A stretch of 64,000 nucleotides of DNA from assembly GCF_001435975.1 (NCBI RefSeq), contig NZ_AYYR01000053.1, positions 72,132 to 136,131 of the forward strand, written 5' to 3'. Below, one piece after another: positions 1-8,677 of the stretch. The notes below the pieces were generated by a model. That model worked only from the letters and a program-made list of their open reading frames with translations, did not search any database and had not been told where the DNA came from. Position numbers and translations under genes: made by a program. The stretch's first letter is position 1. Each line of letters begins with the position of its first letter. Source of the DNA: Secundilactobacillus collinoides DSM 20515 = JCM 1123. GTDB taxonomy: Bacteria > Bacillota > Bacilli > Lactobacillales > Lactobacillaceae.

Positions 1-569
<569 letters not shown>

Positions 570-626
570 TCATATGATTAATTGTTAATTTTTGTTTGGT
601 GTCTGCCTTTTTCAGGCTGACCAGTT

Positions 627-911
627 TTAGTCTACAATTGCGACTAAATCTTTTTCGTGAACGACAAGGTAAGAAGCATCTTCGTACTTAACTTCAGTCC
701 CTGAGTACTTGTCAAACAATACGGTGTCGCCTTCCTTAACACTTGGGGCAACCTTTTCTCCGTTATCAAGTACACGGCCATCGCCAACAGCTACAACCTT
801 TGCAGTTTGCGGCTTTTCTTGAGCGTTACTTGCTAATACGATACCACCAACAGTGGTTTCTTCTTCTTCTTGAGCTTGTAAGATCACACGGTCTCCTAAT
901 GGTTTTAACAC
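627..911 (-). CDS. groS: 10 kDa co-chaperonin GroES
   Basis: Heptameric lid of the GroEL chamber. The 94-residue product has the usual family length, opens MLKPLGDRV and carries the glycine-rich mobile loop ([12 protein letters not shown], about residues 16-27) that contacts GroEL. The start codon is GTG (909-911), placed 8 bases after a GGAGGG ribosome site; no nearby ATG fits. It is first gene of the groES-groEL operon, with a sigma-A promoter and CIRCE operator directly upstream, so heat-shock control by HrcA is expected. hrcA itself is not in the window. Confidence 0.97.
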   Translation of the reverse strand: MLKPLGDRVILQAQEEEETTVGGIVLASNAQEKPQTAKVVAVGDGRVLDNGEKVAPSVKEGDTVLFDKYSGTEVKYEDASYLVVHEKDLVAIVD

Positions 912-938
912 TTGAATCCCTCCAATAAATCTAAAGAT

Positions 939-974
939 TTAGCACTCTTAGCACTCATCTAACACAAGTGCTAA
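939..974 (-). promoter_or_regulatory. CIRCE operator (HrcA) with an extra half-site
   Basis: Positions 948-974 hold TTAGCACTC, a 9-base spacer and AAGTGCTAA, one base off the CIRCE consensus (GAGTGCTAA in the right arm). A second perfect TTAGCACTC at 939-947 abuts the left arm with no gap. The site lies between the groES promoter and its ribosome site. CIRCE is the known HrcA target in Firmicutes; the role of the third half-site is unknown. Confidence 0.93.
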
Positions 975-986
975 TCAACAATTAAT

Positions 987-1015
987 ACTATAAAATTAAT
1001 CTGGGTAAATTGCAA
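987..1015 (-). promoter_or_regulatory. groESL promoter
   Basis: On the minus strand a -35 TTGCAA (1010-1015), a 17-base spacer and a -10 TATAGT (987-992) sit immediately upstream of the CIRCE operator. Confidence 0.8.
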
Positions 1016-1404
1016 GTTATATTGACTAGAAAGTTGAAAAGAGTGTGGTGAAAAGCAGTTAAATGGTTGACGCTTAGGTAAGCTTGACTAAAAAATCGGT
1101 TTTGTCTTTGGAGTTGAAGCCATTAATGGAGGAGTTCTTCGTTTTTCAAACACATTTCGAAAGTTTTTTTGCCATCACACTTGTTTCGAAACATCTATGA
1201 ACGATGTCAAAGAGGCATTTGGTAAACGCAAAAATGTCACTCTTTTTCTTTTTACTCTTTTTCTTTTTGTAGAAGCAAACGACACTTTGGGGATTGTCTT
1301 CAATCCTCGTTTTCATTTATTGGCACCAGATGTTATTTATGTAATGCGCACGTTTATGAAGTTTTCTGATGCAGCGGGCCTTTTCCCTGAAGATTTCGGT
1401 CCAT

Positions 1405-1771
1405 ATTGTGGGTGCCCTTCTCTGGCGTCGAAACGTGTTTTGAAAGGCACGGAGTTGCACCTAGTGGACTTCGACCACTTTCCCTAAAGACCCCGGCCAA
1501 CATTGTGGGTGCCCTTCTCCGGCTTCGAAACGTGTTCCGAAAGGCACGGAGTTGCACCTAGTGGACTTCGACCACTTTCCCTAAAGACCCCGGCCAACAT
1601 TGTGGGTGCCCTTCTCCGGCGTCGAAACGTGTTACGAAAGGCAAGGAGTTGCACCTAGTGGACTTCGACCACTTTCCCTAAAGACCCCGGCCAACATTGT
1701 GGGTGCCCTTCTCCGGCGTCGAAACGTGTTACGAAAGGCAAGGAGTTGCACCTAGTGGACTTCGCCCGCAA
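1405..1771. repeat. 97-bp tandem repeat, four copies
   Basis: Units begin at 1405, 1502, 1599 and 1696, exactly 97 bases apart; the fourth is cut at about 76 bases, where it runs into the hairpin at 1751-1809. Copies differ at only a few positions (for example ggcgtcg/ggcttcg, cacgg/caagg). Each contains CCTAGTGGACTTCGACCACT, which can fold on itself (AGTGG/CCACT). It is in the 910-base gap between groES and rex. Open frames here (1197-1487 and 1354-1557) are repeat-derived and have no coding character. Confidence 0.95.
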
Positions 1772-1839
1772 AAGCCAGGCCCGGGCTTTTGCGGGCAAAG
1801 TCCACTAGGCTCCACTCCTTAACCACCTTTCTCCACACT
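1725..1839. repeat. Long imperfect inverted repeat (dispersed palindromic element, copy 1)
   Basis: A 26-base arm at 1751-1776 pairs with 1784-1809 with one mismatch around a 7-base loop. Pairing resumes outside it: blocks CGTGT, AAAGG, AAGGAGT on the left (1725-1747) match ACACT, CCTTT, ACTCCTT on the right (1812-1839), separated by unpaired 3-5 base stretches. The left arm is also the end of the fourth 97-bp repeat unit. The same block order recurs at 12090-12204 and, more degenerate, at 30473-30610. There is no open frame, and no transposase is nearby. Confidence 0.85.
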
Positions 1840-1841
1840 CT

Positions 1842-1880
1842 AAAAAAACTGACCAATCACATCAATGTAATCAGTCAGTT
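1842..1880 (-). terminator. Rho-independent terminator of rex
   Basis: Just past the rex stop codon, the arms AACTGACTGAT and ATTGGTCAGTT pair (two wobble pairs) and are followed by a run of seven T on the minus strand. Confidence 0.75.
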
Positions 1881-1884
1881 CTTA

Positions 1885-2523
1885 TTATGCTTCTTCGTTG
1901 TAGTGATCTAAGAAGTAGATCAATGTTTGCAATTCGTTAGTCAAGTCGACGTTTTGCACGCGAACGTTGTTTGGGACGGATACGCGCAATGGCGTGAAGT
2001 TCAAAATGCCGCGAATACCGCCTGCGATGGCTTCATCCGTTACAGATTGAGCCACGTCGGCCGGCACCGTAATAATCGCAACCTGGATCTGCTGGTCCTT
2101 CAATTGCTTTTCGAGTTCGGCCATTGGATAAACTGGCACGCCGCTCTTCACCGTGTTGGCCAAGTCTGACTTCACATCAAATGCTGCGCTAATGCGTACA
2201 TTGCTGTTTTGATGGAAGTTAAAGTTCAACAGCGCGTTCCCAAGATTCCCAACCCCGATCAATGCGGCGTTAGTCAATTTATCCTGGTTAAGGATCTTCT
2301 TGAAGAATTTCAACAAACTATCAACATCGTAACCGTACCCCCGCTTACCCAGGGCACCAAAGTATGAAAAATCGCGACGAATCGTAGCTGAATCAACCTT
2401 AACGGCTTCTGATAATTCAGTTGACGAGACACGGGTCTTGCCTGCATCTTTTAAGATGTTTAAGTAGCGGTAGTAGATCGGCAAGCGTTTAGCAGTTGCC
2501 TTTGGAATCTTTGTTTCTGCCAC
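1885..2523 (-). CDS. rex: Redox-sensing transcriptional repressor Rex
   Basis: Homodimeric repressor that senses the NADH/NAD+ ratio and controls fermentation and redox genes. The 212-residue protein has the family's usual length, with an N-terminal winged helix (recognition region about residues 44-66, [12 protein letters not shown] and GKRGYGY) and a Rossmann domain with GVGNLG at 90-95. The start is GTG (2521-2523), preceded by AAGGAGGAG at good spacing. It is a single-gene unit divergent from the ABC-F gene, and ends at a terminator. The promoter contains Rex-like operators, so autoregulation is likely. Confidence 0.96.
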   Translation of the reverse strand: MAETKIPKATAKRLPIYYRYLNILKDAGKTRVSSTELSEAVKVDSATIRRDFSYFGALGKRGYGYDVDSLLKFFKKILNQDKLTNAALIGVGNLGNALLNFNFHQNSNVRISAAFDVKSDLANTVKSGVPVYPMAELEKQLKDQQIQVAIITVPADVAQSVTDEAIAGGIRGILNFTPLRVSVPNNVRVQNVDLTNELQTLIYFLDHYNEEA

Positions 2524-2605
2524 AGTAACTCCTCCTTGTGAATTTTAGTAATGTGAATGAATTGAATTAGAATAAGTGCGTGTATTCTACTCTTAATTCT
2601 GGGGC

Positions 2606-2669
2606 TTGTGAAATAGCCATCCACGTTCATTATAGCATAATGCCTTATCTTGTGAAATAATTTTCAATA
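2606..2669 (-). promoter_or_regulatory. rex promoter with Rex operator
   Basis: The minus-strand promoter has a -35 TTTCAC (2652-2657), 17-base spacer and -10 TATAAT (2629-2634). The -35 lies inside TTGTGAAATAATTTTCAATA (2650-2669), which closely matches the Rex operator TTGTGAAATAATTTTCACAA. A second TTGTGAAATA half-site is at 2606-2615, just downstream of the start region. Binding at either would block the promoter. Confidence 0.8.
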
Positions 2670-2745
2670 AAAAGACTGTGAAAACTCTTATTTACCGGTT
2701 TATCAACGCCTATTATGGTAAAATAGTTTCACGAAGAAAGGTAGA

Positions 2746-4722
2746 GTGATTCGTATGTTATTACAAGTCCAGCAAGTGACGCGGCGCTTTGGTGCTGAAA
2801 CGCTCTTCGCCGACGTCAATATGGATATCCCGGATAATGGCCGGGTGGCACTTGTTGGTCGCAATGGTGCCGGTAAATCAACACTGATCCGCATCATTGC
2901 CGGAATTGATGCTCCTGATGAAGGCCAGATTGTAACCCGTAAGAAATTGACCATGGGTTATTTGGCCCAAGATACAGGACTAGATTCCAACAAGTCAATT
3001 TGGGAAGAAATGGCCAGCGTGTTCGCCGCTTTACAAGCTCAGGAGAATCAATTGCATGAACTTGAAGCACAAATGAGCGACCCTGACATTATAGCTGATA
3101 CTGAGCAATTTGAACAGGTTACAACAACGTATGATCGCCTGCAAAGTGATTTCAAAGCTAAAAACGGGTATGGTTATCGCGCTGAAATCCGTGGTGTTCT
3201 GCACGGATTCGGCTTTAATGAACCCGATTATGACCGCTCTGTGAATGAATTATCCGGCGGCCAAAAAACGCAACTTGCATTAGCTAAATTATTGTTGGAA
3301 AAACGGGATCTTCTGATTTTGGACGAACCAACGAACCACTTGGACGTTGAAACGTTAACGTGGTTGGAAGGCTATATTCAGTCCTATAAGGGTGCCCTGC
3401 TGATTGTTTCTCATGACCGTTACTTCTTGGACCGCATCGTCAACGAAGTCTATGACATGTCATCTGGGACGCTCACCCACTACCATGGCAACTACTCAAA
3501 TTACGTGGATCAAAAAGCCGCTAAGTTAAAGCGTGAGTGGAAAGAATACGACAAACAACAAGCCAAGATTTCCAAACTTGAAGATTTCGTGAATCGCAAC
3601 ATTGTTCGCGCGTCAACAACAAAACGGGCGCAAGCCCGACGCAAACAACTGGCCAAAATGGACCGGGTCGACCGGCCAGAGGGCGCGGATAAAGTTGCCC
3701 ATTTTGAATTTGTCCCCAAAAAGGAAAGCGGCAATATTGTTTTGACAACGACTGATCTCGCGATTGGGTATACGCCGGATAATATTTTAGCGCAGCCCGT
3801 GAACTTGGATGTAAATAAGCATCAGGCAATTGCCATTGTCGGACCAAACGGGGTCGGCAAGTCCACCCTGCTTAAAACAATCCTGGGTAAAATTCCAGCA
3901 GTCAAAGGTGAGGTACGTTTCGGAACCGGCGTTGAAACTGGCTATTACGATCAAGAGCAAAAATCACTGCATGGTGAAAAAACCGTTTTAAGCGAACTCT
4001 GGGATGATCACCCAACAACCCCGGAAGGCGATATCCGCACAATCCTTGGCAGTTTTCTGTTCACCGGCGAGGACGTCGATAAGATGGTTCACAGCCTAAG
4101 TGGTGGTGAAAAAGCCCGCCTGCTGTTAACAAAACTGGCAATGTGCCACGATAATTTTCTAATTTTGGATGAACCGACCAACCATTTGGATATCGACAGT
4201 CGGCAAGTGCTGGAAAATACGTTAAATGATTTCGAGGGCACCGTGCTTTTTGTTTCCCATGACCGGTACTTTATTAACCAAGTTGCGACTTCGGTAGTTG
4301 AACTCTCGGCAGCGGGTTCCGAGCTGTATCTAGGTGATTACGACTACTACATCGATAAAAAAGAGGAACAGGAAGCACTTGCTGCCCAAAAAGCTGCAGA
4401 AGAGGCTGAAGCCGCGGGTAAACCACTCGATGCCCCAACTTCAACGACCAGTCAGAACAAACAGCAATACCAGCAGTCAAAGGACCAGCAGAAGAAGGAA
4501 CGGAAACTCTCCCGCCAAGCCGATGCATTGGAGCAGCAGCTGACTGAGTTATCCGATAAAAAAGATGAATTAGAGACCACCATGACGCAACCGGATGTCT
4601 TCTCCGATATCGAAAAACTCACCAAGCTACAAGAACAGCTGACTGATGTTAATGACAAAATCAGTGCCACGGAAACTGAGTGGGAAGAAGTCTCGATGGA
4701 ACTTGAAGAAATGCAGGGTTAG
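2746..4722 (+). CDS. ABC-F family ATPase (YdiF-type)
   Basis: Soluble ABC-F protein of the translation-factor type, with two ATPase domains and no membrane segment. Domain one has Walker A GRNGAGKS (about 38-45), signature LSGGQ (169-173) and LLILDEPTNHLD; domain two has GPNGVGKS, LSGGEKAR and FLILDEPTNHLD. A charged interdomain linker follows NBD1, and a Gln/Lys/Glu-rich coiled coil forms the C-terminus (about 545-658). The 658-residue length fits the YdiF group. GTG at 2746 has the better spacing to AGAAAGG; ATG 2755 is an alternative. Family members act at the ribosome E site; the specific role is not deducible. It is divergent from rex and may share its operator region. Confidence 0.93.
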   Translation: MIRMLLQVQQVTRRFGAETLFADVNMDIPDNGRVALVGRNGAGKSTLIRIIAGIDAPDEGQIVTRKKLTMGYLAQDTGLDSNKSIWEEMASVFAALQAQENQLHELEAQMSDPDIIADTEQFEQVTTTYDRLQSDFKAKNGYGYRAEIRGVLHGFGFNEPDYDRSVNELSGGQKTQLALAKLLLEKRDLLILDEPTNHLDVETLTWLEGYIQSYKGALLIVSHDRYFLDRIVNEVYDMSSGTLTHYHGNYSNYVDQKAAKLKREWKEYDKQQAKISKLEDFVNRNIVRASTTKRAQARRKQLAKMDRVDRPEGADKVAHFEFVPKKESGNIVLTTTDLAIGYTPDNILAQPVNLDVNKHQAIAIVGPNGVGKSTLLKTILGKIPAVKGEVRFGTGVETGYYDQEQKSLHGEKTVLSELWDDHPTTPEGDIRTILGSFLFTGEDVDKMVHSLSGGEKARLLLTKLAMCHDNFLILDEPTNHLDIDSRQVLENTLNDFEGTVLFVSHDRYFINQVATSVVELSAAGSELYLGDYDYYIDKKEEQEALAAQKAAEEAEAAGKPLDAPTSTTSQNKQQYQQSKDQQKKERKLSRQADALEQQLTELSDKKDELETTMTQPDVFSDIEKLTKLQEQLTDVNDKISATETEWEEVSMELEEMQG

Positions 4723-4783
4723 CCGTGAAACAGGTACCGTCTTGTTTCCCTGTGCACCGTTCGTATCATCACACTTTCCAACT

Positions 4784-4816
4784 AAAAAAGCCATCGCTTA
4801 TCACGGTGGCTTTTTT
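4784..4816. terminator. Bidirectional terminator between abcF and tsaD
   Basis: AAAAAAGCCATCG and CGGTGGCTTTTTT form a hairpin with A/T tracts on both sides, serving the two convergent genes. Confidence 0.85.
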
Positions 4817-4849
4817 GATGTTATTAGATTGTGTAGTTAACCTTCGGGC

Positions 4850-5884
4850 TTAGACGGTTGCACCGCTTGCTAGCCAATCAAATTCCAAACTAGGATCGGC
4901 ATTCAAGCTGGCATCCCCAAACTTCTGCTGGTTATAAAAGACGTAGCCAGCGGCACCAATCATGGCCGCGTTGTCACCACACAGCTTCAGCGGTGCTAAC
5001 AACAATTCCGTTTGGTCAAAAGCTTCAAGTTCCGTCGTCAAGCGTTCGCGAAGACCAAGGTTAGCAGCGACACCGCCGGCCAGGATCAATTGCTTAACCG
5101 GAAATTCACGCAAGGCGCGCACCGTTTTGTCTGCTAAAACGTCCACGACCGCTTGTTGAAAACTGGCGGCGAGGTCTTCTCGACTCAGCGTTTCTCCAAT
5201 TTGGTCAGCGTGGTGAGTTGTATTGAGGAAGGCACTCTTTAAGCCACTGAAACTGAAGTCAAAGGAATCGTCCTGATCCATTGCCCGTGGAAAATCAAAG
5301 GTATCTTTTCCAAGGTGAGCCAACCGATCGACTTCTTTTCCAGCCGGATAGTTGATGCCCAGTACCCGCCCAATTTTGTCATAAGCTTCACCGGCAGCGT
5401 CATCACGGGTCTCCCCAATGATTTCAAACTTCCCGGGTTCCGCCATGTAGACGAGCTCAGTGTGACCGCCGGAAACCAGCAGCGCCATAGCTGGAAATTC
5501 AATGGGCTTCAGAAAACGGGCCGCGTAAATGTGACCGGCCATGTGATTTACTGGAACGAGCGGTAAATGATGGGCAAACGCCACCGTCTTTGCTGCGGTG
5601 ACACCGATCAATAATGCGCCGACTAACCCTGGCCCATACGTGACCGCAACGGCATCAAGGTCGTCATAGCCAACCTGGGCTTCAGTCAAGGCATCTTCAA
5701 TACAGCTTGTAATTTGTTCGATGTGATGACGACTGGCAACTTCTGGTACCACCCCGCCAAAGCGTTGGTGGCTTTTAATCTGGGTCGCCACAATGTTTGA
5801 TAAAATATGGTCGCCATTTTCAATGACGGCCACGCTGGTTTCATCACAACTGGATTCAAACGATAAAATTAAATTGCGTTCCAC
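4850..5884 (-). CDS. tsaD: tRNA N6-adenosine threonylcarbamoyltransferase TsaD
   Basis: Transfers the threonylcarbamoyl group from TC-AMP to A37 of ANN-decoding tRNAs (t6A), acting with TsaB. It is 344 residues, the normal length. Metal-binding HMAGH is at 114-118, the ASKHA-fold ATP motifs are present ([11 protein letters not shown] near 84-94, SGGHTELVY near 138), and the C-terminus has the expected CGDNAAMIG. The GTG start (5882-5884) follows AAAGGA by 10 bases. It is the last gene of the tsaB-rimI-rimI-tsaD operon, so the t6A partners are co-expressed. Confidence 0.97.
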   Translation of the reverse strand: MERNLILSFESSCDETSVAVIENGDHILSNIVATQIKSHQRFGGVVPEVASRHHIEQITSCIEDALTEAQVGYDDLDAVAVTYGPGLVGALLIGVTAAKTVAFAHHLPLVPVNHMAGHIYAARFLKPIEFPAMALLVSGGHTELVYMAEPGKFEIIGETRDDAAGEAYDKIGRVLGINYPAGKEVDRLAHLGKDTFDFPRAMDQDDSFDFSFSGLKSAFLNTTHHADQIGETLSREDLAASFQQAVVDVLADKTVRALREFPVKQLILAGGVAANLGLRERLTTELEAFDQTELLLAPLKLCGDNAAMIGAAGYVFYNQQKFGDASLNADPSLEFDWLASGATV

Positions 5885-5900
5885 GTGTATGAGATCCTTT

Positions 5901-6374
5901 CTAATCGCCGCTAATGACGGCTTTCATTAATAGTGCGTCTTCCACTGGGTGTGTGTAATACTCTGGTCGTACGCCGATTTTTTTAAACCCAAGTTTACGA
6001 TAGAGACCCTGGGCCGGTACGTTTGAAACGCGTACTTCTAAAAATACTTCGGTGGCTGATTCAAGCGTTGCTAAAAAGGCGGCCATCAGTTTAAATGCGA
6101 GCCCGCGCCGCTGCAGCTCAGGATGAATCGCGATACCCGTGATGTCAACCTGGTCGAGCACCTTAATAGCACCGAGGTACCCCACCAGCCGCCCCTCGTA
6201 ATAGGTCAGCGCATACACGCGCTTTTCCGTCGTTAGATCCTGGGCAAATACTGCTTGTGACCAGGCAGCATCCTTTGGATAAGCAGCCTGCGCGATAGCC
6301 GCACACCGCTTCGCTAAGTCAGGCATCTGGCCTAACTTCGGCGCACTGATCACTTGTGTTTGTGCATTAGTCAT
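5901..6374 (-). CDS. rimI: GNAT acetyltransferase, RimI-like (second of two)
   Basis: GNAT-fold N-acetyltransferase of about 157 residues. The acetyl-CoA loop is [12 protein letters not shown] and the C-terminal [24 protein letters not shown] is typical of RimI, which acetylates ribosomal protein S18 alanine-1. ATG 6374 is preferred over GTG 6377 because of GGAG spacing; either overlaps the stop of the upstream acetyltransferase. It sits between its paralogue and tsaD. Which of the two paralogues is the true S18 acetylase cannot be decided; the other may act on a different N-terminus. Confidence 0.88.
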   Translation of the reverse strand: MTNAQTQVISAPKLGQMPDLAKRCAAIAQAAYPKDAAWSQAVFAQDLTTEKRVYALTYYEGRLVGYLGAIKVLDQVDITGIAIHPELQRRGLAFKLMAAFLATLESATEVFLEVRVSNVPAQGLYRKLGFKKIGVRPEYYTHPVEDALLMKAVISGD

Positions 6375-6948
6375 CACTTGACTCCGCTCCGGTCATTAAG
6401 ACCATGTCAACAGCGTCTTCGTGATCACCAAAGTAGTACCCCTTCTTGAGACCCTTTTTTTCAAAGCCCAAGTCCTGGTAAAGTTGTTGAGCCCGCGTAT
6501 TGCTGGCTCGAACTTCCAGTGAGACCTGTTTCAATGACAGATTGCGCGCCTTTTTGACCATGATGGCAATCAGGTAGTGTCCCAGTCCACGACTTTGAAA
6601 GTCTGGTACAACCGCGATATTCGTAATGTGCGCATCACTTTTGACCTCATTAAAGGTACAGCCAATAAACGCCAATAAGCGGTCATGCCGGCGAACAACT
6701 AAGTACAGGCGATCCTGTCCGCGTTTCAGTTCACTGGCAAACGCCGAAGAATCCCACGGCGTCTTACCGCCGTATACGGCACGTTCGATCCCCAGCATTT
6801 CTGGAATATCCGTAAATTGAGCCTTCGCCAAAAAATAATCCACATCCTGAATCGTGACCTGGTGGTTTTTAATATCTAAAATGTCTTGGTACTTCGCCTC
6901 TTGAACCTGAAAGAGTTGGCGGTACCAGTGCTTAAACTTTTTCAACAT
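6367..6948 (-). CDS. GNAT acetyltransferase, RimI-like (first of two)
   Basis: About 193 residues, with a GNAT domain from about residue 33 and an N-terminal extension (MLKKFKHWYRQLFQVQE) that its paralogue lacks. The CoA-binding segment is FQSRGLGHYLI, and the C-terminal SNTRAQQLYQDLGFEKKGLKKGYY matches the RimI/ribosomal alanine acetylase pattern. ATG 6948 is chosen; GTG 6957 is possible. It overlaps the end of tsaB by 17 bases and its downstream paralogue by 8, so the operon is translationally coupled. Confidence 0.86.
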   Translation of the reverse strand: MLKKFKHWYRQLFQVQEAKYQDILDIKNHQVTIQDVDYFLAKAQFTDIPEMLGIERAVYGGKTPWDSSAFASELKRGQDRLYLVVRRHDRLLAFIGCTFNEVKSDAHITNIAVVPDFQSRGLGHYLIAIMVKKARNLSLKQVSLEVRASNTRAQQLYQDLGFEKKGLKKGYYFGDHEDAVDMVLMTGAESSDD

Positions 6949-7654
6949 AGTTGCCACTATCCTCTTCTGGATGCTGTTGGCGCCAATCCGCCTCAGCCTT
7001 GGTCAACCGGAGATACCGGGGGACGAAACCGTTAATATTCGCAACTGGGGTCATGTTCAATCCTAGCCGCCCAATCTGTTGTGCTTGCGGGATGCTCATG
7101 ATCGCCGGCAAGCTCATAAAGTTTGTTTTCAATTCGGCTGCTAGCCGATCCCGAAAATTAGCTAAATCACCTAAAACAACGACCGGTTCGCCAGTTGCCG
7201 CTAATTGTGGTAACCATTGGTCAAATGCCGTATGCTGATCGGCAATGACTTGAACTGGTACCCCATTTTGAATGCGATACAGCCCGGTAAAGACTTTATC
7301 ATTTCGACCGTCAAACAACACGGTCACAAGTTGCCCTTCCGTGAAGACATTTGCAGCAATAGATGCAATGCTGGAGATGCCAACCAGATCAATATTTAAG
7401 GTTGCTGCCAGCGTCTTTGCAGTAGTCACTGCCGTCCGCAGACCCGTGTATGAACCGGGACCATCGGCTACAACAACGCGGTCCAAATCTTCTGGTTCAA
7501 GGTGCACAGAAGTCATCAATGATTCAATAATTGGTTGCAAATACGACGCGTGTTTCGGGTGAACCGTCACTGTGGTCTGCGCCAACAGCTGATCATCATC
7601 CATTAGTGCCACACTTAACGGTTGATTGGACGTATCCAATGCTAATAGTTTCAT
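6932..7654 (-). CDS. tsaB: tRNA threonylcarbamoyladenosine biosynthesis protein TsaB
   Basis: ASKHA-fold scaffold partner of TsaD in t6A formation. The 240-residue protein opens MKLLALDTSNQPLSVALM and carries the diagnostic VVADGPGSYTGLR motif near residues 62-74. It has the usual length and no catalytic histidines, as expected of TsaB. It is first gene of the four-gene operon and has its own sigma-A promoter upstream (7700-7728). The third component TsaE and the synthase TsaC are not in the window. Confidence 0.95.
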   Translation of the reverse strand: MKLLALDTSNQPLSVALMDDDQLLAQTTVTVHPKHASYLQPIIESLMTSVHLEPEDLDRVVVADGPGSYTGLRTAVTTAKTLAATLNIDLVGISSIASIAANVFTEGQLVTVLFDGRNDKVFTGLYRIQNGVPVQVIADQHTAFDQWLPQLAATGEPVVVLGDLANFRDRLAAELKTNFMSLPAIMSIPQAQQIGRLGLNMTPVANINGFVPRYLRLTKAEADWRQQHPEEDSGNYVEKV

Positions 7655-7699
7655 AGTTAGTCGTTAAGTCCCTTCGTTTCTTGTAATTATCCAGCCACT

Positions 7700-7728
7700 A
7701 TCATACCACCCTGCCTAGTGGGAAGCAA
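7700..7728 (-). promoter_or_regulatory. Promoter of the tsaB-rimI-rimI-tsaD operon
   Basis: Minus strand -35 TTGCTT (7723-7728), 17-base spacer, -10 TATGAT (7700-7705). The remaining gap to 7905 holds small hairpins (CCGGC/GCCGG at 7741-7752, GTGGAT/ATCCAC at 7753-7770) but no gene. Confidence 0.75.
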
Positions 7729-7905
7729 AGAAGAGTACAGCCGGCAAGCCGGTGGATGCCATAATCCACTACCTATATGCTAATGAAAGCATCCGAGCTG
7801 AATGCCGTTTCTGACACCCACTGGCTAAGTGCTTTCTGGACAACGGATGCCAGATGATAAAAACCGCCGTCCCCCATCTCTGGACGACCGCGACTTTAAC
7901 AAGTA

Positions 7906-8667
7906 TTAATTCATAATCGGCTGCCAATGACATTCAGCCTCAGTCGCCACGTCACCATTATCCAGCAGGATGTGGTGCTTAGTAACGATCGGATCATTAC
8001 TATCAGTGACCAGCGCCGCTTCGCTCTTCACATCATGGTGATACTGAGCTTCGTTTTCAAAGCGAATGTTCATTGAGACCAAGCGATGACGTGTCAGGAA
8101 ACTCATCGGCAACGCGTCCAATAACCAGTCAAAGTACCGTGAATTATTCACGTGACCGTTGCCATCAATGTCGAAAAAACGGACCCGGTAATCTTTGGTC
8201 ATTAATTGATCGGCATCGTCCAAACGCTTAGGCCGACCAAGCCGGGGAATCATTTTGACCTGCTCCGTTTCAAACGGCGTAATAACCTCTTCCGGAATCG
8301 AAACGATTTTTCTAGTATGGTGATTCATCGTCACCCAGATACTCTCAATGTGAACGCACTCGGCACCTGAGGCATCATGCACCCAGAATTCCCGAAAGGC
8401 AAAGTAGCGGTTGTAACAGCTTGCCTGGGTCTTTAATTTGATGGTCTCATCAATTGTCGGCATCCGCGTAATATCAATTTTGTACTGCGTGACCACCCAG
8501 CCAATGCCCAGTTCCGTGACCATTTTTGCACCAACGCCCAATGAGTTGGTCTGGTCCTCAGACGCCAAAATAATCATGTTGATCAGCATAGCTGGTGTTA
8601 CCGTATTTGTAACATCCGTTTCATAAAAAGTCACGCGGTGTGTTTCTTCAAATTCCTTAGCTGGCAT
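7906..8667 (-). CDS. Acyl-ACP thioesterase
   Basis: Hydrolyses acyl-acyl carrier protein to release fatty acids. It is 253 residues from ATG 8667, which has AGAGGA at proper spacing; the 16 residues upstream are not conserved-looking. Two tandem hotdog domains are visible: the first begins FEETHRVTFYETDVTNTVTP, the second has RVRFFDIDGNGHVNNSRYFDW, with the catalytic NGHVNNSRY signature of the FatA/bacterial group. It is immediately downstream of rsmI (gap of 10 bases), a neighbour common in lactobacilli. Substrate chain length cannot be told from sequence. Confidence 0.92.
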   Translation of the reverse strand: MPAKEFEETHRVTFYETDVTNTVTPAMLINMIILASEDQTNSLGVGAKMVTELGIGWVVTQYKIDITRMPTIDETIKLKTQASCYNRYFAFREFWVHDASGAECVHIESIWVTMNHHTRKIVSIPEEVITPFETEQVKMIPRLGRPKRLDDADQLMTKDYRVRFFDIDGNGHVNNSRYFDWLLDALPMSFLTRHRLVSMNIRFENEAQYHHDVKSEAALVTDSNDPIVTKHHILLDNGDVATEAECHWQPIMN

Positions 8668-8677
8668 CTGATTTCCT

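Noticed and set aside
1197..1557. Open frames of 96 and 67 codons between groES and rex
   Set aside because: They run through the 97-bp tandem repeat, lack ribosome sites and show no protein-like conservation pattern.
1405..1771. CRISPR array
   Set aside because: The 97-bp units are contiguous and have no unique spacers; no cas genes are in the window.
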